From NCBI GenBank assembly GCA_964016985.1, contig OZ024836.1:36574152-36638151 (forward strand): a stretch of DNA of 64,000 nucleotides, read 5' to 3'. Source of the DNA: Anodontia alba (lineage: Eukaryota > Mollusca > Bivalvia > Lucinida > Lucinidae). A model generated the notes under the pieces. It did no database searches. It was not told where the DNA came from and worked only from the letters and a program-made list of their open reading frames with translations. Below are positions 51,757 to 62,559 of the stretch, in pieces. Positions within the stretch are counted from its first letter, which is position 1, and each line of letters begins with the position of its first letter. The translations under genes and the position numbers were made by a program.

Positions 51757-53575
51757 AGCACCTGAAAAACTTCGGCTTCACTCCTTGTTCTAAGTCATCC
51801 TCAATGTCTGCCAAGTAAAGTCGTGCCTCAGTACCCACTGCTATAAAGGTATAAGCATGTTGATGTGCTGAAATTGTGAAGCTGATGGTGGTGATATCTT
51901 CCTGCTCCCTAATCACTTTAGCCAAAACAAATTTCATCAAAACCTTCCTCAGAAGTCGATCTGTTTCTGCAGCCAAGAAACCGAGTTTTGGACCATCAGC
52001 CTGAAACAGCGACAGACATTTCATTAATGTAATAACCACAGTTGCAGAGCTTTAAAGTATAAGAATTACAAGTGTGTAATATATTGAAGACACATATTAG
52101 AAACTGACTGTACCTGAAAGGTTGTACTGAATTCTTTCAATATGTCCAAAATGAGTGTCAGGAAGTGGCAGGAAAGTTTCATCTGTGGATCAAACAACCA
52201 TGCTGCTACTCTCTTTGCCATTCCATCTTTCTCAACATCATCATGACTGCTGAAGTAGTTCTTTAGTGCTGGCCAATAGTGAAGGAGTCTTTGTAAACAC
52301 CTCTGCAAACTCAGCCACCTTGTTGTAGTGTGTTTTAATATTTCCAGTGGTTCCCCATCTGCAAAGTCAATGAATTCTTTATAGACCTCCCTTCGCTTTG
52401 TGCTGAAATATCAGAATGGTACATTAATTAATGGTTTGACAGGATAAACATTAAATTCCAATTTTGGAAACTTTATAGTTCAGATGAGTAAGTAATTACC
52501 TGTGATGGAAATGGTAATATACATCTATAAGTAGGTCCTTCACAAGCAGTGGTAATGCCTTTACTCCAGCCACTGTACACAGATTTGCAAGGTGACACAC
52601 ACAGCCAAGGTCAAAGACATCTGGATTCTTCACCTTAATCCATGGAAGCGCACTTGTTTTTCCTCATTATAACATTGCAGTTGTCACTGACAAAACTAAC
52701 CAAATTGTCCCATAAAATGTTTCGAGGTCTGAAAATAAAATAGCACCATAGGGTTTTCTTCAATATATTCCTTGATAACTAAAATGATAAAAAACAATCA
52801 AACAAGTACCCACAACATGATTTTAAAAATTTACTTACTTTAATGCCCGATCAACTTTGTTGAAAATATTTTCAGCAGTGCCTATGTTGCAAACTGGCAT
52901 ATCCAGAGGTCGAATTAATGCCATTCCATTGGCAGGATCAAATACTCACAACAAGATCACTAAGTTCTTATAGGATTTTCTGTCATTACTTTCATCAATT
53001 GCAAGAGAAAATGAATTTAATCTGCAGTGATCTACCACAATTTTGTTCAGACAAGGGACAATTGCTCTCTTCACAATTTGTGTGGTCTTTGTTCTGGAAC
53101 AGGAAAATTTCTTTGCAGTCTCACTGCCTGGGAACATCTATTTACACAGTTTTGTATAGTGATCTGCCACTGTGAATGGAAGGTTATGTTCTGGCACTAA
53201 GTTGCTGAATAATGTTTCTGCATCTATCACCTTTTCATCCACTTTTCTTAGCAGAAAATCACCAACAGACTTTTGTTTATTATCCTTCAAAGAATCCTTG
53301 TGCAAGTCTGTTCCATGAGTGTTTTTTTTTAATCATTCTTTCCAGCATGTGAAACACTGAAATGCTGGAGACAAGCATTGCAAAATGCATAACATTCCTC
53401 TTTGTTACTCTGGCTAACCCATGAAAATTCAGCCTTCCACTCAGATTTAAATTTACAAGAATAGTTTTTCTTCTTCTCCGTTTTTGATTTCTATCTGTTT
53501 TCTCTGTTCTACTGCCAACAAAAATCATGAATATCGGCATTAACTCACTCAACTCAGCTACCACAAACTATTTCA
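51757..53575 (-). pseudogene. hAT-like (DUF4371-type) transposase, broken
   Basis: In order: a zinc-finger-like CYAFCNACLQHFSVSH (53400-53335, ended by a TAA); ADHYTKLCK then a TAG at 53138; PGSETAKKFSCSRTKTTQIV and FSLAIDESNDR (52946-53137), with a TGA after LVILL; VSDNCNV then a one-base shift before PDVFDLGCVCHLANLC (52500-52680); TRWLSLQRCLQRLLHYWPAL and onward (52115-52402); a C-terminal part (51757-51998). DESN and TRWLSL are hallmarks of hAT-related transposases. Splice-like borders (52403, 52114) suggest it had introns. Three stops and a frameshift make it inactive. Confidence 0.85.
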
Positions 53576-54051
53576 TTAATCAACTCAATGAAAGCTTACC
53601 TGTGTTACCTGTTTTCAATAACGATACCTCTTGAATACGTCATTTATTTATTTTGGGGAAAACCTGATGTATCTGTACACATGCCTCCGAGATTTCACAC
53701 AATTCTGCACTGTTCGGCCGTTTTTACCCATACGTACAATGAAAAAATCTGAGGTGCACCAAAATTACCGTAAACAAAAGAAGTTCCTAGCAACAGTCAC
53801 GCGACCCAAAATTACAAATATAGACATCAACCGGTAATCCTCTGACATTTTCCCTGAGTGAACAAGGCACATCAACGAATCCTTGGAACACCAAAATATC
53901 GTAATTAAAAAATATGGCTGATAGAAAAATCGGGTGTGAGGTTGTTGTAAAATCGTGATTTTGATAATATTTTGCCAACACGATCGGAAGGTAAAAAAAT
54001 GTGGAAAAAATCGTGAATCTCGCACTCAACAGGTGGAAGGTGGCAGGTATG

Positions 54052-54295
54052 CTATGAAGTATTCTTTATACATTTTTTTTGTTCCATTTCTCTTATCAAA
54101 ATAAGTACAGTCCACTCATTAGGGGTCCACTCATGAGTGTCCACTCATTATAATCATCTTACAGAGATAATTATATAGAGTACTCAGCATATGTTTTAAA
54201 GAAGAAAATGAGAATAATACCATAACTGTACATCATACTTCCCATAAGATACACTGTAAAGTACTGACATTTTACTTATTTCTGCATGATTTGCT
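54052..54295. other. No feature recognised
   Basis: A short local duplication, 'gtccactcattaggggtcca' / 'gtgtccactcattataatc', at about 54111-54150. Otherwise AT-rich intron. Confidence 0.35.
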
Positions 54296-54298
54296 TGT

Positions 54299-54596
54299 TG
54301 TGTTGAGGTTTTATGACCAAGTAAACCCATTAGTGTCTGTCCAGCATGGTCAGTTTTACTTACCACACTTTTTTCTCTGGCAGGTTTAGTCCTCTAAGCA
54401 GTTAACCAGTACAAGTGCATATTCTTTCATTAGAAACTGCAACTGCCCTTCTTGAATCAGCAGATGGGAGACAATGACCCGTAGAAAATATTTTATACTC
54501 TCCACAAAAGAATGTTGCCTGACCCATTGGCTATGAAACTCATGACCGCCTGATCTCAGTCGGACATGCATCTGACTAAGCCACTGAGCCTGGCTA
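54299..54596 (-). repeat. Diverged SINE-1 copy
   Basis: 'ctgcccttcttgaatcagca' and 'gcagttaaccagtaca' are conserved. The head has lost its B box ('ttggctatgaaactcatga'). Confidence 0.75.
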
Positions 54597-55015
54597 TTTC
54601 TCAATAAGAACGTATGTTGTTGGTTCTTACTAAAACCCACAACGTTTTCATCACGAAAACATGTCTATGTAGTTTTGACCCCCTTAAACCCCACTTTTAT
54701 ACTGGGGTTTACCGGGCTATAAATTAGTTTTCTTATTTCTGATCAAAAACATAGACATCCCTAACAAGTACCCACAATCTATGTTTAGAGCAGAAATATA
54801 AAAACTTCCAGAATTTTTCATCAGAAAGTTTTCATTTTTTGGTGGCAAAATTCTCAATATATTTGAAAAGGCCTGTTTTCTTAATGCATGCAGTACTAAG
54901 AAAAATATTTTCTGGATAACCTCTTTTCAGGAATTACAATGTATATTATATCCACAAAACTTTTGATCCAACTACAGCTAGGATGCATAGTGATCACTGA
55001 AACAACCTTTGATCC
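54597..55015. other. Intron with duplicated 'gacccccttaaaccccactt' sequence
   Basis: 'tttgacccccttaaacccca' to 'tttggtggcaaaattctcaa' also occurs at 9678-9810, so this is an otherwise undefined dispersed repeat. Confidence 0.5.
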
Positions 55016-55020
55016 ATTAG

Positions 55021-55305
55021 ATTGATTGTGTTGGGTTTAATGACACATTAACCCTTGTGGGTCATCTTGTGTCGTCTCCCAGAGAAAGGGAGAAAAGAGA
55101 AGAGATAGTAGAAGAGATGAAAGAGAGGGACAGGGACGAAAGAGGAACAGGAATGAAAGTGAAGAAACAAGAAATAAAAACATTCCCCCTCTACCCTTAT
55201 CTACTACAAGGATAGCAGGTCTTGCCCAACTGTAAGCCAATATCAGTTGGACACCCCAGTGACATAAGATACACGACACCTTTGCAATACCCTACCACGA
55301 CCTTA
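55021..55305 (-). repeat. SINE-2 copy
   Basis: Complete from tail 'gattgattgtgttgggttta' to a head decayed at 'ccctaccacgacc'. Confidence 0.82.
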
Positions 55306-56030
55306 ACCCATTAGTATGCTGGGTAAAAATTCAGCAGATTCCCTTAGGTGTCTTAGGAGACAATTTGCATGAAATAGTCAATTTATTTTCTGGGAAAAAA
55401 AAGAAACATATCATCAATTCTTGTTCTGCTGAATTTGCCCATAAAGTGGTATAGATTAACCCTTAAAGTGCCAAGAAAAACTGCATCTGAAAATGTCGTC
55501 TATTTATGTCATCTGCTGAATATTCTTGCAAACTTTATTGAACCTATTTTTGCATACAGGCAAACAGTGTGGACCCAGATGAGAGTCTGATCTGGGTCCA
55601 CACTGTTTGCAAAAATGACTTTTAAAATCACAAGCAGATGAAAAAACAGACGACAATAGTTGTGATTGGCGCTTTAAGGGTTAAATATCTGACAGTTAAA
55701 TATTCACAGACATAAATTAATTGGCATAACATCTTTTACACATGCAAAACATTTAGTTTCTTCAATATGAATAAAATTTATGAAAAACAAAACATTGTTT
55801 GCTTTATGCTTTACCTATGATTTGCTGCATTATTTTGCAAACCTTAATATCAGATTTTCGGGGATAGAGTTTGGAATATCTTGTATACAAAAGCCCCCAA
55901 ATGAAATGATGTTTGAAAGAAGAAACCTGTTTTTCTTCTTCTTTTTTTCACCACAGAAGAAAAATTTGATAGCATACAGCCATTGTGTTATCAATATGAA
56001 ACACTGATGTATCGAGTACTTCAGATGCAG
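55306..56030. repeat. Hairpin, P2a palindrome and plain intron
   Basis: 55340-55440 is the 'gacaatttgcatgaaat' type, one arm only. P2a lies at 55456-55684 (TTAACCCTTAAAGTGCC to 'ggcgctttaagggttaa'), with a centre reduced to 'gatgagagtctgatc'. 55690-56030 is unremarkable. Confidence 0.7.
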
Positions 56031-56032
56031 AG

Positions 56033-56325
56033 TTGATTGTGTTGAGGTTTAACGACACGTCAACCCTTGTGGATCATTTTGTGTCGTTTCCCAGAGAAAG
56101 GGAGAAAAGAGATAGAAGAGATAGTAGAAGAGATGAAAGAGATGAACAGGGAAGAAAAAGGAACAGGAATGAAAGTGAAGAAACAGAAGAAATAAAAATA
56201 TTCCCCCCTCTACCCTTACCTGCTACAAGGATAGTAGGCCTTGCCCAACTGTAAGCCAATATCAGTCGGACACCTCGGTGACATAAGATACACGACACCT
56301 TCGCACCACCCAACCACCCCCCAAG
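56033..56325 (-). repeat. SINE-2 copy
   Basis: Complete. Head 'ggggggtggttgggtggtgc' on the minus strand, tail 'cctcaacacaatcaact'. Confidence 0.85.
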
Positions 56326-56409
56326 ATTATACCACGCAGAATTTCCCTGATGATTACTGTTATAGTGCTATGACCCTGTCTTGCTATGCCCCACTGGGCC
56401 AATTTTCAT

Positions 56410-56589
56410 TGATCAAGCAACACCACATGATCAAGCAACACCACATGATCAAGCAACACCACATGATCAAGCAACACCACATGATCAAGCAACACCACAT
56501 GATCAAGCAACACCACATGCTCAAGCAACACCACATGATCAAGCAACACCACATGATCAAGCAACACCACATGATCAAGCAACACCACA
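56410..56589. repeat. 18-bp minisatellite, ten units
   Basis: Exactly ten units of 'tgatcaagcaacaccaca', one with 'tgctcaag'. Because 18 is a multiple of three, it keeps several frames open (IKQHHM in one), which should not be read as a gene. Confidence 0.95.
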
Positions 56590-56619
56590 TGATCACGATG
56601 CATCACTCACAACTACTTT

Positions 56620-57300
56620 GATAAGCTCACACCATTTAATCACTAGAAAATTGCATGGCTGCTATAGATCTTCCTGTACTTTCCTACTGGCAAGCTAAAA
56701 CACAACTATCTTTAATACAATGTGCAAAGCACAAAAAGGACCCTTATGCAATTTGCCAACAATGCAGGCCCAGATCATCCTGCGCATAAGTGCAGGCTGA
56801 TCTGGGCCTGCATTGTCCGCTTACAGAATCAGTGGATACTGGAGTATGCTGTTTTCTGCAGTTATCGTACACCAGTATTACCAGTTAACTGTCAATGAGA
56901 ATTCAGACTCGAACTACTTTACCTCAGCATTTGTAATGTTTTGAATGATGTCTTCAAGCAGTTACTAGAAATTCTATCATTTTCATATTTTCCCAGCTTT
57001 TACAAATTTTTAGTGCATTTTTGGACGTTTCTCATGTTATCGTCCACCCCAAAAGTATTCTCCAAAATAAATACCAAAAGCAAAACAAGCTTGCATTTAC
57101 TTATTTTGTTTTACAGAACCATCAATTATACCAACTTCTGTGTGGGCTTTTTCATTTTAGAACTTGACATTTTGTTATAAAATGTTAATTGTTAGGAGTA
57201 CCCTCTTGAAAATTAGAAAATTTTGCATATTTTACATTTTTGCTCCAGAAAGTGTTTGTAAATATTATTTAGCAAACAAATAAGTAATAAAGATTATTAT
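56620..57300. other. HLE right-end fragment, hairpin, plain intron
   Basis: 56655-56700, 'gctatagatcttcctgtact' to 'ctggcaagctaaaac', resembles the HLE right end. 56755-56830 is a 'gcccagatcatcctgcgca' hairpin. 56840-57300 shows nothing. Confidence 0.45.
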
Positions 57301-57780
57301 TTTAGCTAGACTTTACTTGTAAACTTACTTTGAAGCATTTGTTATTTTCCTGTATTTGTATTGAAGGGTGGACAATAACGCGAGAAAGGATGATAATATG
57401 AGAATATGTCGAAGAACAGAAAATGCCCAGATTAGACTGCTTGGCTGCACAAGCTGATCTGGACCTAGGTTGTCCACAAACTGCATAAGATCCCTTTTCT
57501 ACGTTGTGCATCATATGTCCTCAATTATCATCTTATTTAGAGCTATACTACATAAGAAGACTTGTTAGGAAGGAGTAATTGTTGATAAATCTGGGATAAT
57601 TTTTTCTTATTTCTCCACAAAAAATATATGTTGTGGGTAATAATTTGAAGCGTCTAGCTGAGAACTGGAAAAAAATTATCCCCTGAATTATCATCCATTA
57701 ATCCTTATTAAGAAGTCCTCTGGTACATTCTCCTAAACTACTGTTGATGGGACTCTGAAACATTCAAAAAGTCATTAAAA
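57301..57780. other. Intron with a degenerate P5-type half
   Basis: 57590-57690 carries 'gggataattttttcttattt' and 'ttatcccctgaattatca' in P5-like order. 57400-57490 has a weak 'cccagattagactgc / ctgatctggacc' pair. Confidence 0.4.
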
Positions 57781-57783
57781 ATA

Positions 57784-57997
57784 TTAACCCTAGTCCTGCT
57801 GAACCCGGATATACCCTGACTTTGCAAATAGTGTAGATCCAGATCAGTTGGCTTCTGAAGAAGCCAACTAATCTGGATCTGCACTTTTTGTTATTAAGTA
57901 TGTGAATTTGTATCAACAACTTGGATCAAGTAATATGACTGGCTGAAAATTAGAAGTGGGCGTGGCATCTTAAATTATTCAGCATGAGAAGGGTTAA
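57784..57997. repeat. P2b TTAA-bounded palindrome
   Basis: 'ttaaccctagtcctgctgaa' to 'cagcatgagaagggttaa', centre 'ggcttctgaagaagcc'. It is the inverse of the copy order at 11466. Confidence 0.8.
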
Positions 57998-58004
57998 GAA
58001 CTTC

Positions 58005-58245
58005 ATTGAAGTTTATGTCACACATGGGTACTGAAAACAAGCACCTGAAGAGTAAGAGTTGTCACCCTTGTTTAGCTCAGTAAGATAAAACAATCAGAGA
58101 TGTGAAACTGTAAAGTTTTACAGTTTGTAGATTTCCTACAGGGTGGACTCTAGTGAGGACAAAAGTGTACGGACGGATGAATGAACGAACAGATGTAAAT
58201 TTTCACACCTAAGTCCGAAAGTCGCCCATGCTAATGCAGATGTGA
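58005..58245. repeat. Dispersed element with CACATGG / GCAGATGTG ends
   Basis: Third member of the family at 34005 and 35515. It shares 'gagttgtcacccttgtttag' and 'ctaagtc..gaaagtcgccc'. Ends about 13 bp from the e2 donor. Confidence 0.65.
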
Positions 58246-58258
58246 AAATCTTTACTAC

Positions 58259-58390
58259 CTTTGGAATAATATGTCTGTCTGCCTTCTGCTGCATGTTAAA
58301 TCTGTCCAACAGCTTCTGACCAAGACTCATGTATAATACACTTGTTGCTGGACTGTAAAATTCACTTGTTGACTCTAAATGTTCAATTTC
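58259..58390 (-). CDS. POLRMT: POLRMT e2
   Basis: Forty-four codons, EIEHLESTSEFYSPATSVLY then MSLGQKLLDRFNMQQKADRH and IIPK. In human POLRMT the region after SLYPFLCLL contains a similar helical segment ending SRHVVQRQRVSGQVQ. Identity is low but position, length and phase agree. The acceptor is 'tttcag|GAAATT' at 58391 and the donor 'CCAAAG|GTAGTA' at 58258. Phase 0 at both ends. Downstream intron 13.8 kb. Confidence 0.8.
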
Positions 58391-58480
58391 CTGAAAAAAA
58401 AAATACTGTTTGAAGTGCAAATCACAACTACAGCAGACAACACTTTGAAATTTTTTTTTTTTTTTTTTTTTTTCAGAGGA

Positions 58481-58767
58481 TTTGTGTTGGGGTTTAACGA
58501 CACGTCAAGCCTTGTGGGTCATTTTGTGTCGTCTCCCAGAGAAAGGGAGAAAAGAGATAGAAGAGATAGTAGAAGAGATGAAAGCGAGGAACAGGGAAGA
58601 AAGAGGAACAGGAATGAAAGAGAAAAAACAGAAGAAATAAAAACATTCCCCCACTACCTTTACCTACTACAAGGATAGCAGGCCTTGCCCAACTGTAAGC
58701 CAATATCAGTTGGACGCCCCGGTGACACAAGATACATGACACCTTCCCACCACCCGACCACCCCCAC
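58481..58767 (-). mobile_element. SINE-2 with 12-bp target duplication
   Basis: TTTTTCAGAGGA occurs at 58469-58480 and 58768-58779. The target was a T tract plus a 'cagaggaaataag' hairpin, consistent with LINE-type nicking at T-rich sites. Confidence 0.9.
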
Positions 58768-58779
58768 TTTTTCAGAGGA

Positions 58780-59305
58780 GATTCATTTGAAATCTCAAAC
58801 CATTTTTTCAGAGGAAATAAGGCTTGAGATTTCAAATGAATCATCTACAGATGATGTGAAATATCTGCCTAGCAGATGATTCACATGAAGTGCCATCTTA
58901 TTTTTCTGACAAAAATGACAAAATCATTTTTACAATATCATCTGCTACATCTCTGGGTCAGGTTAGCACTTTAAGGGTTCAAACTGTATTTGGGGAAATG
59001 CAGAATAACAAAATTACAAAAATTCTCCTGAATTATCACCAAAATTATAAAAATTCTCTTAAATTATCACCAAAATTATAAAAATTCTCTTAAATTATCA
59101 CCAAAATTATAAAAATCCTACTAAATTACCACCAAAATTATAAAAAATTATCCTATTTCAACACCAAAATTAAAAAAAATTATCCTAAATTATCATCAAA
59201 ATTATCCTAAAGTACCACCACAGATATCGTCAAATCTGGAATGATTCAACAAAAATCTGGAGTTCAGACATGTTTTCACAAGAACAAATCTGAATGTATT
59301 TTGAG
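58780..59305. repeat. Hairpin and ~30-bp tandem repeat
   Basis: 58805-58905 pairs 'gcttgagatttcaaatgaat', 'catctacagatg' and neighbours. 59010-59215 has six or seven units of about 30-31 bp, 'ccaaaattataaaaattctc', 'ttaaattatca', with growing drift to the right. Confidence 0.8.
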
Positions 59306-59307
59306 AA

Positions 59308-59357
59308 CTTCCTGATCACCAGTCGGATGCTCATCCAACTGAGCCACCTAGGCTGGC
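59308..59357 (-). repeat. SINE-1 head fragment
   Basis: Only the tRNA-like head is present: minus-strand 'tggctcagttggatgagcat' after 'gccagcctaggtggctc'. Confidence 0.65.
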
Positions 59358-59359
59358 TC

Positions 59360-59610
59360 TTCTCCATGGTATTCATTAGAAGTGCCTCACAGAGGTGCTT
59401 CTAATGCGTAACAACGTATTTTTCAAGGAGAAATAAGGAAAGATTTTATGTGGATACCACCTTTTATCTGGAGCTATGATAAGACTTTTAATACTGAGAT
59501 GTATACCATATGGACAGACAGGCCAGAGAAAACAGTATAGATCCAGATAAAATGCCACAGAATGCAGCATCTGATCAGCATCTACACTGTCTGCCATTCA
59601 TCTAATATGG
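59360..59610. repeat. P5 hairpin plus P2-type hairpin
   Basis: 59362-59445 pairs 'tattcattagaagtgcctca' with 'gaggtgcttctaatgcgta'. 59530-59605 pairs 'agtatagatccagata' with 'tcagcatctacactgt'. Confidence 0.7.
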
Positions 59611-59688
59611 TTTAGCGCTTGGTTAGCAGTACAGCAAAGTGGAGGTCAAAACAGATGGGCAAAATAATCTAACAAATGTAGCATTCCG

Positions 59689-59902
59689 TTAACCCTTGTC
59701 ATGCTGAACCCGGCTATACCCTGCCTTTACAAACAGTGTAGATCCAGATCAGTTGGCTTCTGAAGAAGCCAACTGATCTGGATCTGCACTGTTTGCCATT
59801 AAGTATGTAAATTTATAGCATTAACCTGGATCAAGTAATCGGATTGGCTGAAAATTAGAAATGGGCGTGGCATCTTAATTTAATCAGCAGGACATGGGTT
59901 AA
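59689..59902. repeat. P2b TTAA-bounded palindrome
   Basis: 'ttaacccttgtcatgctgaa' to 'cagcaggacatgggttaa'. The centre 'agttggcttctgaagaagcc' is an intact hairpin. Best-preserved P2b copy. Confidence 0.85.
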
Positions 59903-59979
59903 AAATGGCTGGCTGAACAACAGTGTTATCTGGGTCTTAACTGTTTGCCCTGACACGTCTGACCATAGCTCTACATAAG

Positions 59980-60115
59980 TTTGGGTATCAGGTAAACATT
60001 TTTTCGTATTTCTCCACAAAAACATATGTTGTGGGTACCTATTAGAAGTGCCTCACTGAGGTGCTTCGATGTGTACATGCAACATGTTTTCATAAAGAAA
60101 TTAGAAAAATACTAA
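59980..60115. repeat. P5 hairpin
   Basis: 'tgggtacctattagaagtgc' pairs with 'gaggtgcttcgatgtgtaca'. Outer arms 'tttctccacaaaaacatatg' and 'caacatgttttcataaagaa'. Confidence 0.7.
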
Positions 60116-60233
60116 TTTTTGGTTGAAAAAAAAAAAAAGCCAGGAATGGAGCTATGTCTGTCAGAATATTTAGGAGAAACATGATAGATTTAATGCTAAA
60201 CTAATTTGGAGCCCAGACCATTTATGATATTAC

Positions 60234-60307
60234 CTTCATGAGAAAATCAATGTAGACCTCCTCTGGAAACAGTTTCAAGTAAGGATACAGGTTCATGCTG
60301 TGTGTTG
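60234..60307 (-). CDS. POLRMT: POLRMT e1 (first exon visible in the window)
   Basis: Twenty-four codons after two leading bases: THSMNLYPYLKLFPEEVYID then FLMK, matching human GRFSLYPFLCLLDEREVVRM. The acceptor is 'gttacag|CAACAC' at 60308 and the donor 'ATGAAG|GTAATA' at 60233. The two leading bases show that another coding exon precedes it. I saw none between 60308 and 64000, so the N-terminal part, with mitochondrial targeting and the PPR-like region, lies outside the window. Confidence 0.87.
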
Positions 60308-60364
60308 CTGTAACAGATTAATTAACCTATCAATGCATACATCCAACAAAATAAACCTATCACA

Positions 60365-61320
60365 AATGTCTAAAATTACAAACACTTTATTACATTGTTT
60401 TTTTTTTGTTGTTTTTTTGTTGTTGTTGTTGTTTTTGCATTTTTCAGAAAATAAGACTTGGCATTTCATGTGAATTTCGTATGAAATGCCAAATCATGTT
60501 TTCTTTGAAAAAAAAAATACTAAAAAATTTTAAATGTCATCTGCTATAATTTTGCTGAACACTTTAAAGGTAAAGGAGTATTCTGATCTTGGACTGCACC
60601 CATTGCATACACCAATGTTTTCCTAAAAATCTGCGTATGAAATTTTAGAACAATTACCATATGCAGAGTGCAAACAAAGAATGTGTTGTCTGATTAAACT
60701 TCAGATCAGTCTCTGCTGGACAAGAGCCATAAAGGGATCTGACATGCCTGGATGTGTTTCCGCCATTTTTACAATTTGTTTTTGCTCTCCTACACACCAA
60801 ATCACTTCTGCAAAGGGGACTACTCTAAAAGGAAAGAATTTGCCCCCCTATCCCTTTTCAGAAGTGATGCAAAAACAATTTTAAAAAGTTGTCTCCCTTT
60901 GAAGTGTGCTTTCCCCTTAAGGTATATTTTCTGTGTTGCAGCTCATAGGGAGAGCAAAGTCTTTCCTTTTAAATGTCCTAAAATTTCATACACCAAAGTC
61001 TCTGACAAAATGGCATATGCAAACTGTGTAGACCAAGAAGGAGCAGTCTGATCAGGGTCTACACTGTTTGCCTTTCCACTAAGTAGTTTAAGTAACAACT
61101 ACATAAAAAGCTTAATTGAAGCCAAAATAAACCAAATAAAGTGTTTGAAATTTTATGACATTTAACATAGATCTGTTTTCAGAAGGGGCTTGAGGTGCAA
61201 TAAAGCAACCAGGAAGTCATGAAATTTGTCTCTCTTGGCAGCAATGGCCGGAAATCTAAAGCATATCTAGTCCTTTATACAACTCTAATTTATCTAGGTT
61301 GTAGGCATTAATGAAACACA
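60365..61320. repeat. Hairpins in the intron upstream of e1
   Basis: 60430-60530 pairs 'aagacttggcatttcatgtg' with 'tatgaaatgccaaatcatgt'. 60785-60870 is a loose 'cttctgcaaaggggactact' hairpin. 61010-61075 pairs 'aaactgtgtagaccaagaag' with 'gatcagggtctacactgttt'. The rest is plain. Confidence 0.6.
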
Positions 61321-61850
61321 GATGAAATACATACATACATGTTTACAAAGTAATAAGTCCAATATCATGCGGGCTACACCTAACGATAAAATGTCTTCCA
61401 ACATACGAAAAATGTGTGAATTCTCATCATCCTGTACATTCACAAAGCCTCATCTGTCATTTGCTCTCCACTGAAACATTCTTTAGTATCCAGTGATTCT
61501 GTTTGGGCACAGTGAAGCTCTGATCAGACTGTGTGAATGCACAGGCTGATCTGGGCCGTCACTATCCCCATGTGCCCAAAGACATGTTTTCACATGGAAC
61601 GGCCCACGTAATGCTAGTTTCCACCTGCTTTTGCCCACTTAGTAAACACAAAAACATGTATACCGTAGTCAACCTAATTTCTGCACATATCCCTATAAGT
61701 CAAGCAATTCTGTAGTCTTCAGATTACAACCAATGTCCTTTTTGTCTGCTTCTCTATAAAGGCATATGTTGTGGGTACCCATTTGCATTGCATCAATGCA
61801 ATTCAAATGAGTACCCACAACATATGCTTTTATAAAGAAAATAAGAAAAA
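61321..61850. repeat. Palindromic repeat plus P5 hairpin
   Basis: 61450-61580 is the 'ctgatcagactgtgtgaatg' / 'caggctgatctgggcc' family seen at 29890. 61755-61845 pairs 'gcatatgttgtgggtaccca', 'tttgcattgc' with its near-perfect inverse. Confidence 0.7.
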
Positions 61851-61929
61851 ACAAAAAAACACCGCATTTATTAGCATCATTTGATAAGTCCTTTGTTGAT
61901 CTTTTCTTTTAAAGTTTACCCTTAGTATT

Positions 61930-62059
<130 letters not shown>

Positions 62060-62061
<2 letters not shown>

Positions 62062-62559
62062 ATCGGATTTTTGATTAACGTGCAGGTACAGGGGCAACAT
62101 CCACATCAGGGCCCCCTTCCAGATAGCTGACTTGCTGCACGCATGGCAGATCTCACACCAGATCTCCAGGTACGTCTATCATGAGGGTTGATAGCCGAGA
62201 GCTTCCACTCTCTGCAATCCCTCTCTGTCAGCTGCTTCCATGTCATTTTGGGCCTCCCAGGCCCACGCTTTCCATCAACCTGTATGTCAAAGGCTGTCTT
62301 GATTGCACCACTGGAGCGTTCCACATGTCCATACCATCCAAGTCTTCTCTCCTTCAGAATGAGGTCCAGATCCTCAATGCCAAGCCGCACAAGTAGCTCA
62401 TTGGACCTGGTGGTGACAGTGTCTTGCGGCCTGACATTGCAGATCTGTCTGATCATTGCCCTGTCATTTCGCTGCAGACGCTGGAGGTTCGGCTTTGTCA
62501 ATGGCCAAGTCACGCTGGCATGGAGCATTGCGCTCCGCACACAAGAGCTGTACACATGG
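62060..62559 (-). mobile_element. LINE 3' part, best-preserved copy
   Basis: A long minus-strand frame (from about 62570 to 62106) reads SSCVRSAMLHASVTWPLTKP, LQRLQRNDRAMIRQICNVRP, GIEDLDLILKERRLGWYGHV and GPGRPKMTWKQLTERDCREW: the post-RT tail of a non-LTR retrotransposon. It breaks at 62559, where a hAT-type element is inserted, and continues at 63808. Confidence 0.9.

Larger units (their letters stand above)
51096..54051 (-). mobile_element. Decayed hAT-like DNA transposon
   Basis: The terminal inverted repeat is CATACCTGCCAACTT at the left and the inverse of CATACCTGCCACCTT at the right, with a second shared motif GAGATTCA about 30 bases in. A 6-bp direct repeat CTATGA flanks both ends (51090-51095, 54052-54057). 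True hAT elements normally make 8 bp, so two positions may have mutated or the group differs. The minus strand holds a broken transposase gene. A P2b palindrome (51170-51365) is nested near the left end. Confidence 0.8.
5662..60307 (-). other. POLRMT: POLRMT gene span, mitochondrial RNA polymerase, 18 of its exons
   Basis: Single-subunit DNA-directed RNA polymerase that transcribes mitochondrial DNA in the matrix, working with TFAM and TFB2M in animals. The joined phases are consistent across all 17 visible introns, with 2194 coding bases and no stop or frameshift, so the gene appears functional. All catalytic signatures are present: NMDFRGR (e11), HQDGS (e12), KQTVMT..YG (e14), HSLDSTH (e16) and SVHDC (e17). 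Missing are the N-terminus (outside) and about 40 C-terminal residues (not found). The largest visible intron is 13.8 kb. No second gene was found inside it apart from mobile elements. Confidence 0.93.

Noticed and set aside
56384..56606. Frames of CCLIMW and HVVLLD repeats
   Set aside because: Translations of the 18-bp minisatellite.
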